A stretch of DNA of 64,000 bases. Source: Paenibacillus antarcticus (lineage in GTDB: Bacteria > Bacillota > Bacilli > Paenibacillales > Paenibacillaceae). The stretch is from the NCBI RefSeq assembly GCF_001637225.1, contig NZ_LVJI01000024.1, positions 124,001-188,000 on the forward strand, read 5' to 3'. The translations under genes and the position numbers were made by a program. Numbering within the stretch: position 1 is the first letter of the stretch; the number at the start of each line of letters is the position of its first letter. Below the pieces are notes generated by a model. It saw only the letters and a list, made by a program, of their open reading frames with translations. It was not told the DNA's origin and did no database searches. Positions 1 through 8,918 of the stretch are shown in pieces.

Positions 1-2868
1 CCGTCCGACTTCATTCAAGAAACACCGCACAAAGTATCCTACTTGAAAGTTCCAAGTATTTGGAGGGGAGAAGAGAATAGTAAAGAAGGTATGAATAGAA
101 AAGGCTACGGAACGTACCGTTTAAAAGTGATTATCTCGAATGAAGAAGAAATCTATGGGGTGAAATTAAATAGTGTTCGAATGTCCCATCAATTATTTAT
201 CAATGGTAAGTTAGAGGGTGGAATAGGACAACCTGCAACGGAGAAAGAGACACATACACCTGGAAATACCCCGTACAGTACCTTTTTTCAAACGGATGAA
301 CGTGAGATCGAAATTATAATTCAAGTTGCAAATTATATGTTTATGACGGGAGGCATTGTCAATTCAATTCAGTTCGGAATGGACCATGATATCAACACAT
401 TAACGGGGATCCAATTTGGTATCAATGTTTCAGCGGTTATGATTTTTGGAATGTTTGGTGCCTATCATCTGAATTTCTATCTCTTGCGTAGGCGAGAGAA
501 ACCCTATCTGTATAGTGGTCTCTATTTATTAGCGCTCTTAACTATTCAACTATTCTCTGGTGAGAAGATTGGTCTGAAATTATTTCCTAACCTTCCTTTC
601 GAATTCACCTACAAGTTGCTTGATTTCAGTACATTTCTCAGTGCAGTTATCATCATTTTATTTTTCCATTCGATTGATAAGCGTCTACTGTCGAAGCAAA
701 AGATACTTCAGATGCTCGCACCGATTATGGTGTACCTAGTGACTATAATAGTAATACCGTATCCGACGGTTAGTGAAATTAAACCATTGTTCTTCCTATA
801 CTTAGGAATCGTTGTCTTGTATCTACTTGGCAAGATGTTGTATTTATACAATAATAAGGATCCGGATTCAACTAATCGTAAAGAAATGATACTGTTCATC
901 GGAGCTATTATTTCGTTAGGTATCTATATGACATTTGGGATTCTATATACTGAGAATGCCGTTGATACCGCTCTTGTGGGGACGATGGGGGTAGTTGGAT
1001 TCATAACATGTATGAATATTTTGTTGGCTTTACGTTTCACGAATGCTTATGAGAAGACGGAAATTCTCACGCATCAACTCATGATTTCGAATCAGCTTAA
1101 GGATGAATTTCTGACTAATACTTCTCATGAACTTAAGACTCCGTTGCACGGTATTATGAATATTACTTCCTATTTACTTGATGATGAGGAACATATTTTA
1201 TCGGTAAAGCAGAAACAGAATCTTAGATTGATCAAAGATACCTCGATAAAGTTGTCTATGTTGATTAACGATATCATGGATCTTACACGATTGAAACATG
1301 GAGAATTACGTTTGTATCCTACTGTTTTAGATCTTAAGGTGGTAACTCAATTCGTATTCGACGTACTAGAATTTGAGCTTTTGGGTAAAGATGTGAAGTT
1401 GGTGAATCTTGTCGACTCGGATATCTGGATTGTGGCAGACGAGAATCGGCTACGTCAGATTCTTTATAATCTGATACAGAATGCCATCAAGCATACGGAA
1501 AAAGGGTCGATCAAGGTGAGTTCACATGTAGTTGACGATAAAGTGGAAATTACAGTGGAAGATACCGGTTTAGGAATTGCTGAAGATAGATATGAGGAAA
1601 TATTCGAGTATTTCGTGCAAGTGAATGAACCGCTACCGCAGGATGGATATACAAGTATGGGGGTTGGATTGTACATTAGTCGTAAGTTAGTAGAACAGAT
1701 GAACGGGTATATCCGTGTAGAGTGGTCAGAGGTTGGAATAGGTACACGTATGACATTTATGCTACCTAGTGCGGTACATATGCATGTCTATCGAGAAGCA
1801 GCTAGTACATTTATAAGTCAATCTCTGATGGAGTGCAATGATCCACTAGATTTCATCAATCACTATGAGTACACGGTGCTGATTGTGGATGATGAAGCTT
1901 CTAACATCCGTATTCTACTAAATATTTTAAAAAGACATCACTATAATGTTATTACAGCTTTCTCTGCCGATGAAGCATTAGCAAAATTGAAAGAGTATCC
2001 TCAAGTAGATCTGGTTATTCTGGATGTTATGATGCCGAGAATTTCAGGAATTGAACTGTGTCAGATGTTGCGTAGTCAGTATTCCATTCTTGATCTACCG
2101 ATTTTATTTGCAACGAGTAAGGACAGCTCACAGGATATTGCTCTTGGATTTAGGGCGGGAGCTAACGATTATGTAACAAAGCCATTTGATGCAGATACAT
2201 TGATTGCAAGAGTTCAGACCTTGATCGCTATGAAGACTGCGATTGAAGAGGCTATTCTCAATGAACTTGCGTTCCATCATGCTCAGATCAAACCACATTT
2301 CTTATATAACGCACTAAGTAGTGTGATCTCCTTTTGTTATACAGATGGAGAAAAAGCGGCCTATTTATTATCGATGCTGAGTCAATATTTACGTTTTATT
2401 CTGGATATGGATCGTACGACTCAGTTCGTTCCCCTCCATCAAGAGTTGGAACTCATTCATGCATATGTTGAAATCGAAAAAGCTCGGTTTGGAGATAGAT
2501 TCGAATTTGTTGCTCATATAGAGGACAGTGTTCGTGCTAGGGAGATTCCTTCATTGTGCATCCAACCGTTTGTGGAGAATGCGATTCGTCATGGATTATT
2601 TGAAAAAGAAGGATATGGTAAGGTTTCGCTTATGATAGATGAGGGAGACGAATATATAAAAATAATCATTGAGGATGATGGCGTGGGTATTCCAGACGAT
2701 CTACTTTATCAAATGATCAAAGGTGATGGTAAAGTGGGAGGAATCGGTATTCAGAACATACGCAAGCGAATGGATGTCATTACAGGGGCAACATTTACGA
2801 TAAGCTCCGATTTAGGAGTAGGAACCAAGGTGACGATCTATTTGCCTGTACATCATGATGGGAAATAG
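1..2868 (+). CDS. Hybrid sensor histidine kinase with 7TM sensor and two kinase modules (5' partial)
   Basis: The reading frame is open from base 1, so the gene begins upstream; residue numbers here count from the TTG at 43. An N-terminal beta-rich extracytoplasmic region (to about 125) is followed by about seven membrane segments (125-335), a 7TMR-DISM layout. Next come a HisKA domain with phospho-histidine His362 in SHELKTPLHG, an HATPase domain (about 455-575, with DTGLGI and GVGLYISRKL), and a receiver domain (about 611-730; acceptor Asp661, Lys713). A second, LytS/YesM-type kinase module ends the protein, with His752 in IKPHFLYNA and an HATPase to 940. Family knowledge says the membrane part senses a ligand and the receiver relays phosphate. 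Two complete kinase modules in one chain is unusual. The partner regulator is not obvious; the CheY-like protein downstream is one candidate. A ligand cannot be read from the sequence. Confidence 0.9.
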   Translation, partial: PSDFIQETPHKVSYLKVPSIWRGEENSKEGMNRKGYGTYRLKVIISNEEEIYGVKLNSVRMSHQLFINGKLEGGIGQPATEKETHTPGNTPYSTFFQTDEREIEIIIQVANYMFMTGGIVNSIQFGMDHDINTLTGIQFGINVSAVMIFGMFGAYHLNFYLLRRREKPYLYSGLYLLALLTIQLFSGEKIGLKLFPNLPFEFTYKLLDFSTFLSAVIIILFFHSIDKRLLSKQKILQMLAPIMVYLVTIIVIPYPTVSEIKPLFFLYLGIVVLYLLGKMLYLYNNKDPDSTNRKEMILFIGAIISLGIYMTFGILYTENAVDTALVGTMGVVGFITCMNILLALRFTNAYEKTEILTHQLMISNQLKDEFLTNTSHELKTPLHGIMNITSYLLDDEEHILSVKQKQNLRLIKDTSIKLSMLINDIMDLTRLKHGELRLYPTVLDLKVVTQFVFDVLEFELLGKDVKLVNLVDSDIWIVADENRLRQILYNLIQNAIKHTEKGSIKVSSHVVDDKVEITVEDTGLGIAEDRYEEIFEYFVQVNEPLPQDGYTSMGVGLYISRKLVEQMNGYIRVEWSEVGIGTRMTFMLPSAVHMHVYREAASTFISQSLMECNDPLDFINHYEYTVLIVDDEASNIRILLNILKRHHYNVITAFSADEALAKLKEYPQVDLVILDVMMPRISGIELCQMLRSQYSILDLPILFATSKDSSQDIALGFRAGANDYVTKPFDADTLIARVQTLIAMKTAIEEAILNELAFHHAQIKPHFLYNALSSVISFCYTDGEKAAYLLSMLSQYLRFILDMDRTTQFVPLHQELELIHAYVEIEKARFGDRFEFVAHIEDSVRAREIPSLCIQPFVENAIRHGLFEKEGYGKVSLMIDEGDEYIKIIIEDDGVGIPDDLLYQMIKGDGKVGGIGIQNIRKRMDVITGATFTISSDLGVGTKVTIYLPVHHDGK

Positions 2869-3003
2869 GTGCTTATGAGGAGAGTAGAAGCTCGGAAAAT
2901 AGGTAGCTAATACCTATGCAAACTTTATAGGAGTGGTTAATTGATCGTCTGGACATGTGCATCAATCTACTTAGATACATAAATTTATGATATTGAAGAT
3001 GAC

Positions 3004-3033
3004 AGAGAGAAGATCATAATCTCTCTTTTTTTT
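3004..3033 (+). terminator. Rho-independent terminator after the hybrid kinase
   Basis: A short hairpin has arms AGAGAGA (3004-3010) and TCTCTCT (3020-3026) and is followed by eight T residues. The 300-base gap 2869-3169 otherwise shows only a possible -10 box (TATACT, about 3124) ahead of the next gene. Confidence 0.6.
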
Positions 3034-3169
3034 CGCTTATTTCGATATTAGCCTCAATACTCCTCAAATCATTCGATCTTGTGAGTTATTTGTGAGAACG
3101 ATTTGGTAGAATTCCAATGAACCTATACTAAACAAAGTACATAGAGACATAGAGAGGAGAACCACAATA

Positions 3170-3535
3170 ATGAAGGCCAAAATCATGATCGTAGATGATA
3201 CCAAGTTTTTGAGAAAACTACTCAGAGATATATTTGTATCCAATGGTTATGAGGTAGTTGCCGAAGCGGGAGACGGTGAAGAGGCAGTACGCCTATTTAA
3301 GCTACATAAACCTAATTTAATAACGATGGACATAACCATGCCTAAGATGAATGGGATATCTGCGCTCATCGAAATAATGAAAATTGATCCCGACGCTATT
3401 GTAATCATGTGTTCTGCCATGGCACAGAAGAGTTTAGTTCTCGATGCAATAATGGCGGGAGCGAAAGATTTTATTGTAAAGCCCTTCAATAAAGATCGGG
3501 TGATTGAGACGATCAACAATGTTTTGAGTGGATAA
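3170..3535 (+). CDS. Single-domain CheY-like response regulator
   Basis: The 121-residue protein is a bare receiver domain without an output domain. It has the acidic pair Asp9/Asp10, phospho-acceptor Asp54 in TMDITMPKMNG, Ser82 in the switch position and Lys104 in VKPF. AGAGAGGAGAA lies just upstream of the ATG. The sequence most resembles CheY-type chemotaxis regulators, so binding to a flagellar switch protein or another partner is possible, but no chemotaxis operon genes are adjacent. It follows the hybrid kinase after a terminator and has its own likely promoter. It may instead be a phosphate shuttle for that kinase. Confidence 0.88.
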   Translation: MKAKIMIVDDTKFLRKLLRDIFVSNGYEVVAEAGDGEEAVRLFKLHKPNLITMDITMPKMNGISALIEIMKIDPDAIVIMCSAMAQKSLVLDAIMAGAKDFIVKPFNKDRVIETINNVLSG

Positions 3536-3606
3536 GACACCCTTGTGCAAGGTTTAACAGGATCCCGAACACATAACTAAAATAGATGGGTATTTCATGA
3601 AGTAGA

Positions 3607-3642
3607 AGAAACCACTTAACATCAATGGGGTGGTCTTTTTCA
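3607..3642 (+). terminator. Probable terminator after the CheY-like gene
   Basis: Arms ACCAC and GTGGT, separated by about 14 bases, are followed by CTTTTTC. The stem is short. The rest of the 316-base gap (3536-3851) contains the Fur-controlled promoter of the next operon. Confidence 0.45.
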
Positions 3643-3727
3643 CTTTTCTTTCTAAATGATAAGATTTAATTATGTATAAATATTCGTAATTGTATAATAT
3701 TTTGCATAGGAGTAACAAATATATGTC

Positions 3728-3790
3728 TTGACAGATGATAATGAGAACCATTATCATATTGCTAGTAGATGCAAATGAAAATCATTATCA
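3728..3790 (+). promoter_or_regulatory. SigA-type promoter overlapped by Fur boxes
   Basis: A perfect -35 TTGACA (3728-3733) is followed after 18 bases by TATCAT (3752-3757). The spacer and -10 are covered by an inverted repeat, 3736-3756, with arms TGATAATG and CATTATCA around AGAAC. It reads as two overlapping 7-1-7 Fur boxes offset by six bases. A second site at 3776-3790, TGAAAATCATTATCA, differs from the Bacillus Fur consensus at one position. Iron-bound Fur would occlude RNA polymerase, so the heme operon should be induced by iron limitation. Confidence 0.88.
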
Positions 3791-3851
3791 TTTCCATTAT
3801 TTGAAACTATGGTATGAGCAACACAATTATACATACTCGGAGGGATAGATT

Positions 3852-4850
3852 TTGAAAAAATTATCATTATTACTACTTATTGCGGCTCTAAGCGTGATGA
3901 CTGCATGTTCATCCACGAACAAAGCAGACACAGCTGAAACAAATACAACAAGCAATGAAACGAAAGAAGCAAATACAGCGGAAGCTACAAGCAAGGTATA
4001 TAGTTTGGAGAACGATGGTGTTGATCAAGCATTATTCACAGAGGCATTGAGTCAATTTCCTACGACAGTACCAGAGCGTATTGTAACGACATCTGTGCCA
4101 CTAACAGAAATGCTACAAATACTAGGAATTACACCTGTAGGAGTACCAACTTCTAAAAATCCGATTCCTGCAGAATTCGATGCAGTAGAACGAATTGGTT
4201 CACCGATGGCACCGGATCTTGAAGTTGTGACAAAGCTAAAACCAGATTTGCTTCTAGGTGCGGAGTCACTTCGCAGCAGCTTAGACAAAAGTATGGAAGG
4301 TATGAAGTTAGATAAAGCTTACCTAAGTACTGAATCATTTGATGATTTGAAGCTTAGTTTGAAAGTACTAGGTACTTATTTTAAGAAAACAGATGAAATG
4401 AATGCCACACTTACCAAGATATTGGAAAAGGAAAATGAGTTAGCTAAGCTTGCAGAAGGCAAGAAAGCACCGAGTGTCATGCTTGTTATCGGAACTTCAG
4501 ATTCTTTCATGGTTATGAGTGAGAAATCTTATCTAGGTAGTCTAGTGAAAAAGGTGAATGCAGATAATATCGCGACTTCCGTATTGAAAGTGACGGATAC
4601 TTACTCTCCAATCAATATGGAGAACGTTGTAGCTGCTGATCCAGACATTATACTTGTATTAGCCTCAGGCGATCATGGTGCTTCCAAAGACATGTTCGAG
4701 AAAGAAGTAGCGAAGAATAGTACATGGACTAAGCTCTCTGCTTATAAAAATGATAAAGTACACATCTTGGATTACAGTGTGTTTGGTGTAACTTCGATTC
4801 TTAACGCTGAGAACGCCCTGACTGAAATTTCAAAATATTTCTATGAATAG
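3852..4850 (+). CDS. Heme ABC transporter substrate-binding lipoprotein, IsdE-like
   Basis: The start is TTG 3852, with CGGAGGGA seven bases upstream. A lipoprotein signal ends at lipobox MTAC (Cys19), followed by a Thr/Asn/Glu-rich linker to about residue 48. The rest is a class III (FecB/TroA-like) periplasmic-binding fold. The stretch VPTSKNPIP through RIGSPMAPDLE matches the pattern I recall for Staphylococcus aureus IsdE, and Met119 falls at the IsdE heme-ligand methionine. The IsdE axial histidine lies in a PHGM context; here His275 sits in SGDHGASKDMF, so the second ligand is probably shifted. The protein is expected on the outer face of the membrane, passing heme to the permease encoded 16 bases downstream. 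A siderophore ligand is the alternative, but the HugZ-type gene in the operon favours heme. Confidence 0.85.
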   Translation: MKKLSLLLLIAALSVMTACSSTNKADTAETNTTSNETKEANTAEATSKVYSLENDGVDQALFTEALSQFPTTVPERIVTTSVPLTEMLQILGITPVGVPTSKNPIPAEFDAVERIGSPMAPDLEVVTKLKPDLLLGAESLRSSLDKSMEGMKLDKAYLSTESFDDLKLSLKVLGTYFKKTDEMNATLTKILEKENELAKLAEGKKAPSVMLVIGTSDSFMVMSEKSYLGSLVKKVNADNIATSVLKVTDTYSPINMENVVAADPDIILVLASGDHGASKDMFEKEVAKNSTWTKLSAYKNDKVHILDYSVFGVTSILNAENALTEISKYFYE

Positions 4851-4866
4851 ATAGAGGAGACAGCAA

Positions 4867-5856
4867 GTGATAAATACATCTCGAAGCAGGATCATTGTTA
4901 CTTTCACGTTAATTTTGGCTATTCTTGCTGGTATAATCGCAATCGGAGTAGGTGGCGTGTACATACCGATACCAGATATATTAAGTACATTATTTAGTTC
5001 TACTTCCGAAGCTGTGAATACTACGATCATATGGGATATTCGATTGCCACGTGTATTGCTAGCGATGATCATCGGGGCAAATATTGCTATTTCGGGTGCA
5101 CTCTTGCAAGCAGTAATGGGTAACCCACTTGCGGATCCTGGATTAACAGGTGTGACAAGTGGGGCTGCTGCTTGTGTTCTTGTGATTATGCTTGCTGCAC
5201 CAGAATATACACAATTTATTCCGATTGCTGCTTTTGGTGGTGGATTAATTGCTGCATCCATCGTGTATGCCCTAGCATGGAGACGAAGCGGGATTTCACC
5301 AGTAACGATCATTTTATCTGGTGTTGCCGTGAACGCTCTCTGTGGCGGATTGATTGGATTATTGACGATCATGTATAGTGATCGTCTCCCAGCAGCGGTT
5401 CAATGGCTGAACGGTAGCCTTGCTGCGAAAGGGAATAATGCTTTGATGATGGTTCTCCCATATGCAATTGTTGGCTGGATACTATCATTCTTTGCTATAC
5501 GTAAAGCGAATATTATTCGCCTAGGTGATCAAGTCGCATCTAATCTTGGTGAGAATGTTAACAGAATTCGAATTCTGTTGTCCTTATTAGCTGTATTCTT
5601 GGCAGCGATCTCTGTAGCTGCCATTGGAATGATCGGGTTTGTTGGTCTTGTTGTACCGCATATGGCTAGATTACTAGTTGGCTCAGATTATAAGTATATG
5701 ATGCCAATGAGCATGGCATTAGGAGCGCTTGTTCTGCTGATAGCAGATACAGGTGGACGCACGTTGTTCTCGCCATTGGATATACCTGCGGGAATTCTGA
5801 TGGCTGTCATAGGTGCACCTTATTTCCTATACCTGATGAGAAAGAAGGCGTTCTAA
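4867..5856 (+). CDS. FecCD-family ABC transporter permease (heme/iron)
   Basis: A GTG start at 4867 is preceded by AGAGGAG. The 329-residue protein has about nine to ten hydrophobic segments and the typical motifs RLPRVLLAMIIGANIAISGALLQ near residue 58, NPLADP and, toward the end, GFVGLVVPHMARLLVGSDY, the loop that contacts the ATPase. It would form a homodimer in the membrane. It lies between the lipoprotein gene and the ATPase gene, with a one-base gap to the latter, so it is the channel of the heme importer. Confidence 0.92.
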   Translation: MINTSRSRIIVTFTLILAILAGIIAIGVGGVYIPIPDILSTLFSSTSEAVNTTIIWDIRLPRVLLAMIIGANIAISGALLQAVMGNPLADPGLTGVTSGAAACVLVIMLAAPEYTQFIPIAAFGGGLIAASIVYALAWRRSGISPVTIILSGVAVNALCGGLIGLLTIMYSDRLPAAVQWLNGSLAAKGNNALMMVLPYAIVGWILSFFAIRKANIIRLGDQVASNLGENVNRIRILLSLLAVFLAAISVAAIGMIGFVGLVVPHMARLLVGSDYKYMMPMSMALGALVLLIADTGGRTLFSPLDIPAGILMAVIGAPYFLYLMRKKAF

Positions 5857-5857
5857 C

Positions 5858-6637
5858 ATGTTTACTGTCGACTCGATTTCGATTAAGTATGAGCAGAAGA
5901 GCATCATTAACAACTTCTCTTTCTCCGCTAAACAAGGTGAAATTGTGTCCATCATTGGACCTAACGGCTCAGGAAAGTCGACGATACTCAAAGCGTTATC
6001 GCGGCTTATTCCTTATCATACAGGTTCTGTAGTACTTGAAGGTACAGATTTGAAATCCATGAGTGCCAAACAAGTTGCACGTAAAATGTGCATGTTAAGT
6101 CAGAAGAACCAAGCCCCGAGTGATATGACTGTGATCGATCTAGTCTCATATGGAAGATATCCTCATAAGAAGTGGTTTGAGAGATTGGACAATGAAGATA
6201 TGGAAATCGTCCATTGGGCACTTGAGAAGACACATCTTACCACCTATAAGGATCGACCGATTGTGTCTTTGTCGGGTGGTGAATCGCAACGTGCATGGAT
6301 TGCTATGGCACTTGCTCAGCGTCCTAAAGTGTTGTTGCTTGATGAACCGACAACCTATCTGGATATATCCCATCAACATGAAGTTCTTGAGCTTGTACGT
6401 GAGTTGAACCAGGATATGGGTATGACTGTTGTGATGGTATTGCATGATCTTAATCAAGCTTCTTGTTATAGCGATAGTATTGTTGTCGTGCAAGGTGGCG
6501 AAAAGGCGATGCATGGCACACCCAATCAAGTGATGACAACGGACATGATTAGGAAGGTTTATCGGATGGATTCGGAAATTCAATATATTCCGACAGAAAA
6601 GAAACCGCGTATCCATTTGTTAAGTACCGTGAAATAG
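5858..6637 (+). CDS. ABC transporter ATP-binding protein (heme/iron importer)
   Basis: The 259-residue ATPase carries Walker A GPNGSGKST (34-42), the Q-loop around Gln82, signature LSGGES (138-143), Walker B VLLLDEP (158-164) and the switch His in MVLHDLNQA. It belongs to the FepC/FhuC group. It starts two bases after the permease stop and completes the importer. It drives heme or ferric-chelate uptake by ATP hydrolysis at the inner face of the membrane. Confidence 0.93.
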   Translation: MFTVDSISIKYEQKSIINNFSFSAKQGEIVSIIGPNGSGKSTILKALSRLIPYHTGSVVLEGTDLKSMSAKQVARKMCMLSQKNQAPSDMTVIDLVSYGRYPHKKWFERLDNEDMEIVHWALEKTHLTTYKDRPIVSLSGGESQRAWIAMALAQRPKVLLLDEPTTYLDISHQHEVLELVRELNQDMGMTVVMVLHDLNQASCYSDSIVVVQGGEKAMHGTPNQVMTTDMIRKVYRMDSEIQYIPTEKKPRIHLLSTVK

Positions 6638-6679
6638 GCGCAAACAAAATATAAGACAATATATATGGAGGAATTCACA

Positions 6680-7183
6680 ATGAAAAAACCAGTAGATTTA
6701 GAGAAAAACAAGGAAAATTATTTACAGTTTATTGCGAATCGTAGAAATCTAATATTGAGTTTAATAGATGAAGATGGTAAGCCATTTATTAGTTATGCTC
6801 CTTTCGTTAAGAAAGAAGGTAAGCTTTATATCTATATTAGCAAGATTGCAGATCACTATAGACTTACGGAAAACAATGAGTTTGTCGATGTGCTTCTTAT
6901 TGCGGACGAGTCTGCAACGAACAATAAATTTGCTACAGAACGTGCACGTTTGAATTGTACTTCTAGCAATATCGGTAATGATGGACATGAGGATATCTTC
7001 GAGTTGTTCAATGCAGATCACGGTTCGAAAATGATGGATTTGTTGCGTGGACTTGATTTCTCACTATTCGAATTAACCCCTGTACAAGGACGTTATGTCG
7101 TAGGTTTCGGTATGGCATTCGATATCGACGTGGATGCGAATCTGTTTAGTCATGTTGTCATTGATAAGAAGAAAGACGCTTAA
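6680..7183 (+). CDS. HugZ/HutZ-family heme utilization protein
   Basis: The ATG at 6680 is chosen because GGAGGAATT lies eight bases upstream; an in-frame ATG at 6665 overlaps that Shine-Dalgarno site. The 167-residue protein has the split-barrel flavin-reductase-like fold typical of pyridoxamine-phosphate-oxidase relatives, and the C-terminal signature GRYVVGFGMAFDIDVD of HugZ/HutZ proteins. Characterised members bind heme and either degrade it or help its use in the cytoplasm. Its place 42 bases after the importer ATPase, under the same Fur-type promoter, indicates that imported heme is opened here to release iron. Confidence 0.88.
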   Translation: MKKPVDLEKNKENYLQFIANRRNLILSLIDEDGKPFISYAPFVKKEGKLYIYISKIADHYRLTENNEFVDVLLIADESATNNKFATERARLNCTSSNIGNDGHEDIFELFNADHGSKMMDLLRGLDFSLFELTPVQGRYVVGFGMAFDIDVDANLFSHVVIDKKKDA

Positions 7184-7202
7184 GTAAAGGAGCCTATGAC
7201 AA

Positions 7203-7679
7203 ATGACTTTTAATACTGTACTACCGATCTGGCAAGCGATTCAGACGAGATTTCACAAGACAGTGAAGGGATTACCAGAAGAAGATTTGAACCTACAGAT
7301 TGGGTCTTCATCGATTGAATCTTTGATTCGTCATAACGCGGAAGTGGAATTTATGTTCGCGGATTGGTTCTTCGGCAAGCAGTTACCAGAGGATCATAAC
7401 AAGGCAAAGAACGACGATGTGTTGAGCAATAACGAGTCGGTTAATCGTGTGGAAGAGTTGGTCGAACTACTAGCATCTTCGAACACGCATTTTATTGAAG
7501 CTATGCGGGAGCTTCCTGAGGACTCGTGGCATCAAATTGTTGAATCGCGTATGGGTCCATCAACACCTCTTGAAGCGGTAGGTAGACTTATGTATCATAC
7601 AGGGATTCATTCAGGGCAGATTTCACTTATTCAGAAGAACGCTCTTCGAATCGAAGAAGCGACTAATACTACTGTCTAG
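7203..7679 (+). CDS. DinB-family metal-binding protein
   Basis: This 158-residue four-helix-bundle protein has the expected metal triad: His44 (IRHNAEVE), His132 and His136 (YHTGIHSGQISLI). It matches DinB_2/YfiT-like proteins, a family that includes thiol-dependent transferases and many of unknown role. It starts 19 bases after the HugZ gene and precedes the terminator, so it is the last gene of the iron-regulated operon. A link to heme stress is inferred from position only. Confidence 0.85.
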   Translation: MTFNTVLPIWQAIQTRFHKTVKGLPEEDLNLQIGSSSIESLIRHNAEVEFMFADWFFGKQLPEDHNKAKNDDVLSNNESVNRVEELVELLASSNTHFIEAMRELPEDSWHQIVESRMGPSTPLEAVGRLMYHTGIHSGQISLIQKNALRIEEATNTTV

Positions 7680-7722
7680 TAGTTTGAATGATGAATGACG
7701 TGTTAAATATTGCTTAAATATG

Positions 7723-7748
7723 AACGGCAGAAATGCCGTTTTTTTTTG
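7723..7748 (+). terminator. Terminator of the heme operon
   Basis: A perfect stem AACGGCA / TGCCGTT with a GAAA tetraloop is followed by a run of Ts. Nearly the same hairpin recurs at 19172-19197. Confidence 0.9.
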
Positions 7749-7942
7749 CGTTCATTGATTCGAAATCAGAATAAGTGCTGAGGGTAACAACGATCACAAA
7801 TAACAATTACAATTACACGAGATGGCATTAGTAAAGTATGATTACGAGAAAGAGCTTTTTATCTGTTGGGTACTATGAGTCGATAGAAAAGAAGCAATCC
7901 GCTATATATCTGTAGAAGTAACCAATAAAGGGGGATATAGAG

Positions 7943-8857
7943 ATGACAACTAATCAAAATATACGGTATGCAATCGGTGAATCTGTTCGATATCTTGAAT
8001 CTTATTCAAGTATGGCTATGGAGTGTTGTGAAGATAGTCGAAGAAAATGGAATGGTGCTTGGTGGCATATGGCTACTCTTTATGAAATCGGAGAAGTGAA
8101 ACAAATTCCGGAGTCCGCTATTGCCAGAGCAAAATATTTGTTGGAAGCTCAAACATGGCCTGTTTTCGTCATATCCGACAACGACCACCCAATAAGTGAA
8201 ACGGATAAAATGAAAATGGATTGCTGTCATTGCGAGCTCGCCGTGTACTATATGATATTGGTAGCCTACGGTTGTGATTTAGACAAGGAACTGCCTTGGA
8301 TTCGGAAATGGTTCTTAAAGCATCAGTTATCTGATGGTGGACTGAACTGCGAACCTAAAGCTTATACTCATTCTAATAAGAGTTCAATCGTTTCAACACT
8401 TCCTCCACTTGAGGCAATTCTATGGTATACGAACCGCGACTTCACTATGCAGGAAGAGGTTTTCTTGGATGAAGGGGCACGATATTTAATTGAACATCGT
8501 CTTGTTTGTTCCAAACAAACTGGACACATCATCGATAAAGATTGGCTGAATCCTTGTTTTCCAAGATTTTTTGAATACGATATCTTACGTGGTATGTCCT
8601 TCTTGGTAGAATGGTCTCGTCGGAGGAACAAACCGTTGCCGATTGGTCTGCTTAATGAAGGAATGCAACAACTGAATAGCTTTCGTAAAGTAGAAGGGTT
8701 GCAAATTGGCAGGCAAGTATTCGATCCACAAGGCCCATGGGGAGGACACACATTCCCGCTGTTAGAAGCCTTATCGAAAAAGGGTGAAGTTTCTCCTTAT
8801 CTAACCAGACAATTGGAAGATGTTCGGGCGCAATTGGAATATAGCTCTAATGTGTGA
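7943..8857 (+). CDS. Prenyltransferase/terpenoid-cyclase-fold (alpha-alpha toroid) protein, unknown function
   Basis: A strong AAGGGGGATA precedes the ATG by eight bases. The 304-residue protein is soluble, without signal peptide, rich in Trp, Cys and His, and shows alternating helices with LSDGGLNCEP (about 133-142), a motif like those of squalene-cyclase-fold repeats. Conserved-looking Cys/His clusters (DCCHCE near 92-97) might bind a metal. Enzymatic Asp clusters of true cyclases (DXDD) are not evident, so it is unlikely to be a terpene cyclase. It stands alone between a terminator and the next gene. I do not recognise a function. Confidence 0.6.
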   Translation: MTTNQNIRYAIGESVRYLESYSSMAMECCEDSRRKWNGAWWHMATLYEIGEVKQIPESAIARAKYLLEAQTWPVFVISDNDHPISETDKMKMDCCHCELAVYYMILVAYGCDLDKELPWIRKWFLKHQLSDGGLNCEPKAYTHSNKSSIVSTLPPLEAILWYTNRDFTMQEEVFLDEGARYLIEHRLVCSKQTGHIIDKDWLNPCFPRFFEYDILRGMSFLVEWSRRRNKPLPIGLLNEGMQQLNSFRKVEGLQIGRQVFDPQGPWGGHTFPLLEALSKKGEVSPYLTRQLEDVRAQLEYSSNV

Positions 8858-8918
8858 AGCCATATTGGAAGAGAATAAACCGCAACATATGAATTAGAGT
8901 GAGCGAGGAGGAGATAGG

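Noticed and set aside
4830..5372. A 180-codon minus-strand frame
   Set aside because: It lies opposite the FecCD permease gene, its composition is that of a reverse-complemented membrane protein, and it has no ribosome site.
6146..6616. A 156-codon minus-strand frame
   Set aside because: It is antisense to the importer ATPase, with low-complexity His/Leu-rich translation typical of shadow frames.
6665..6682. ATG 6665 as start of the HugZ-type gene
   Set aside because: It overlaps GGAGG, which is the ribosome site for ATG 6680.
7943..8857. Squalene or terpene cyclase activity for the toroid-like protein
   Set aside because: The Asp-rich catalytic motifs are not visible and the protein is half the usual length.
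7943..8857. A link between this toroid-like protein and the cobalamin operon
   Set aside because: It has no riboswitch, no signal peptide and no DUF4430 domain, and is 11 kb away.
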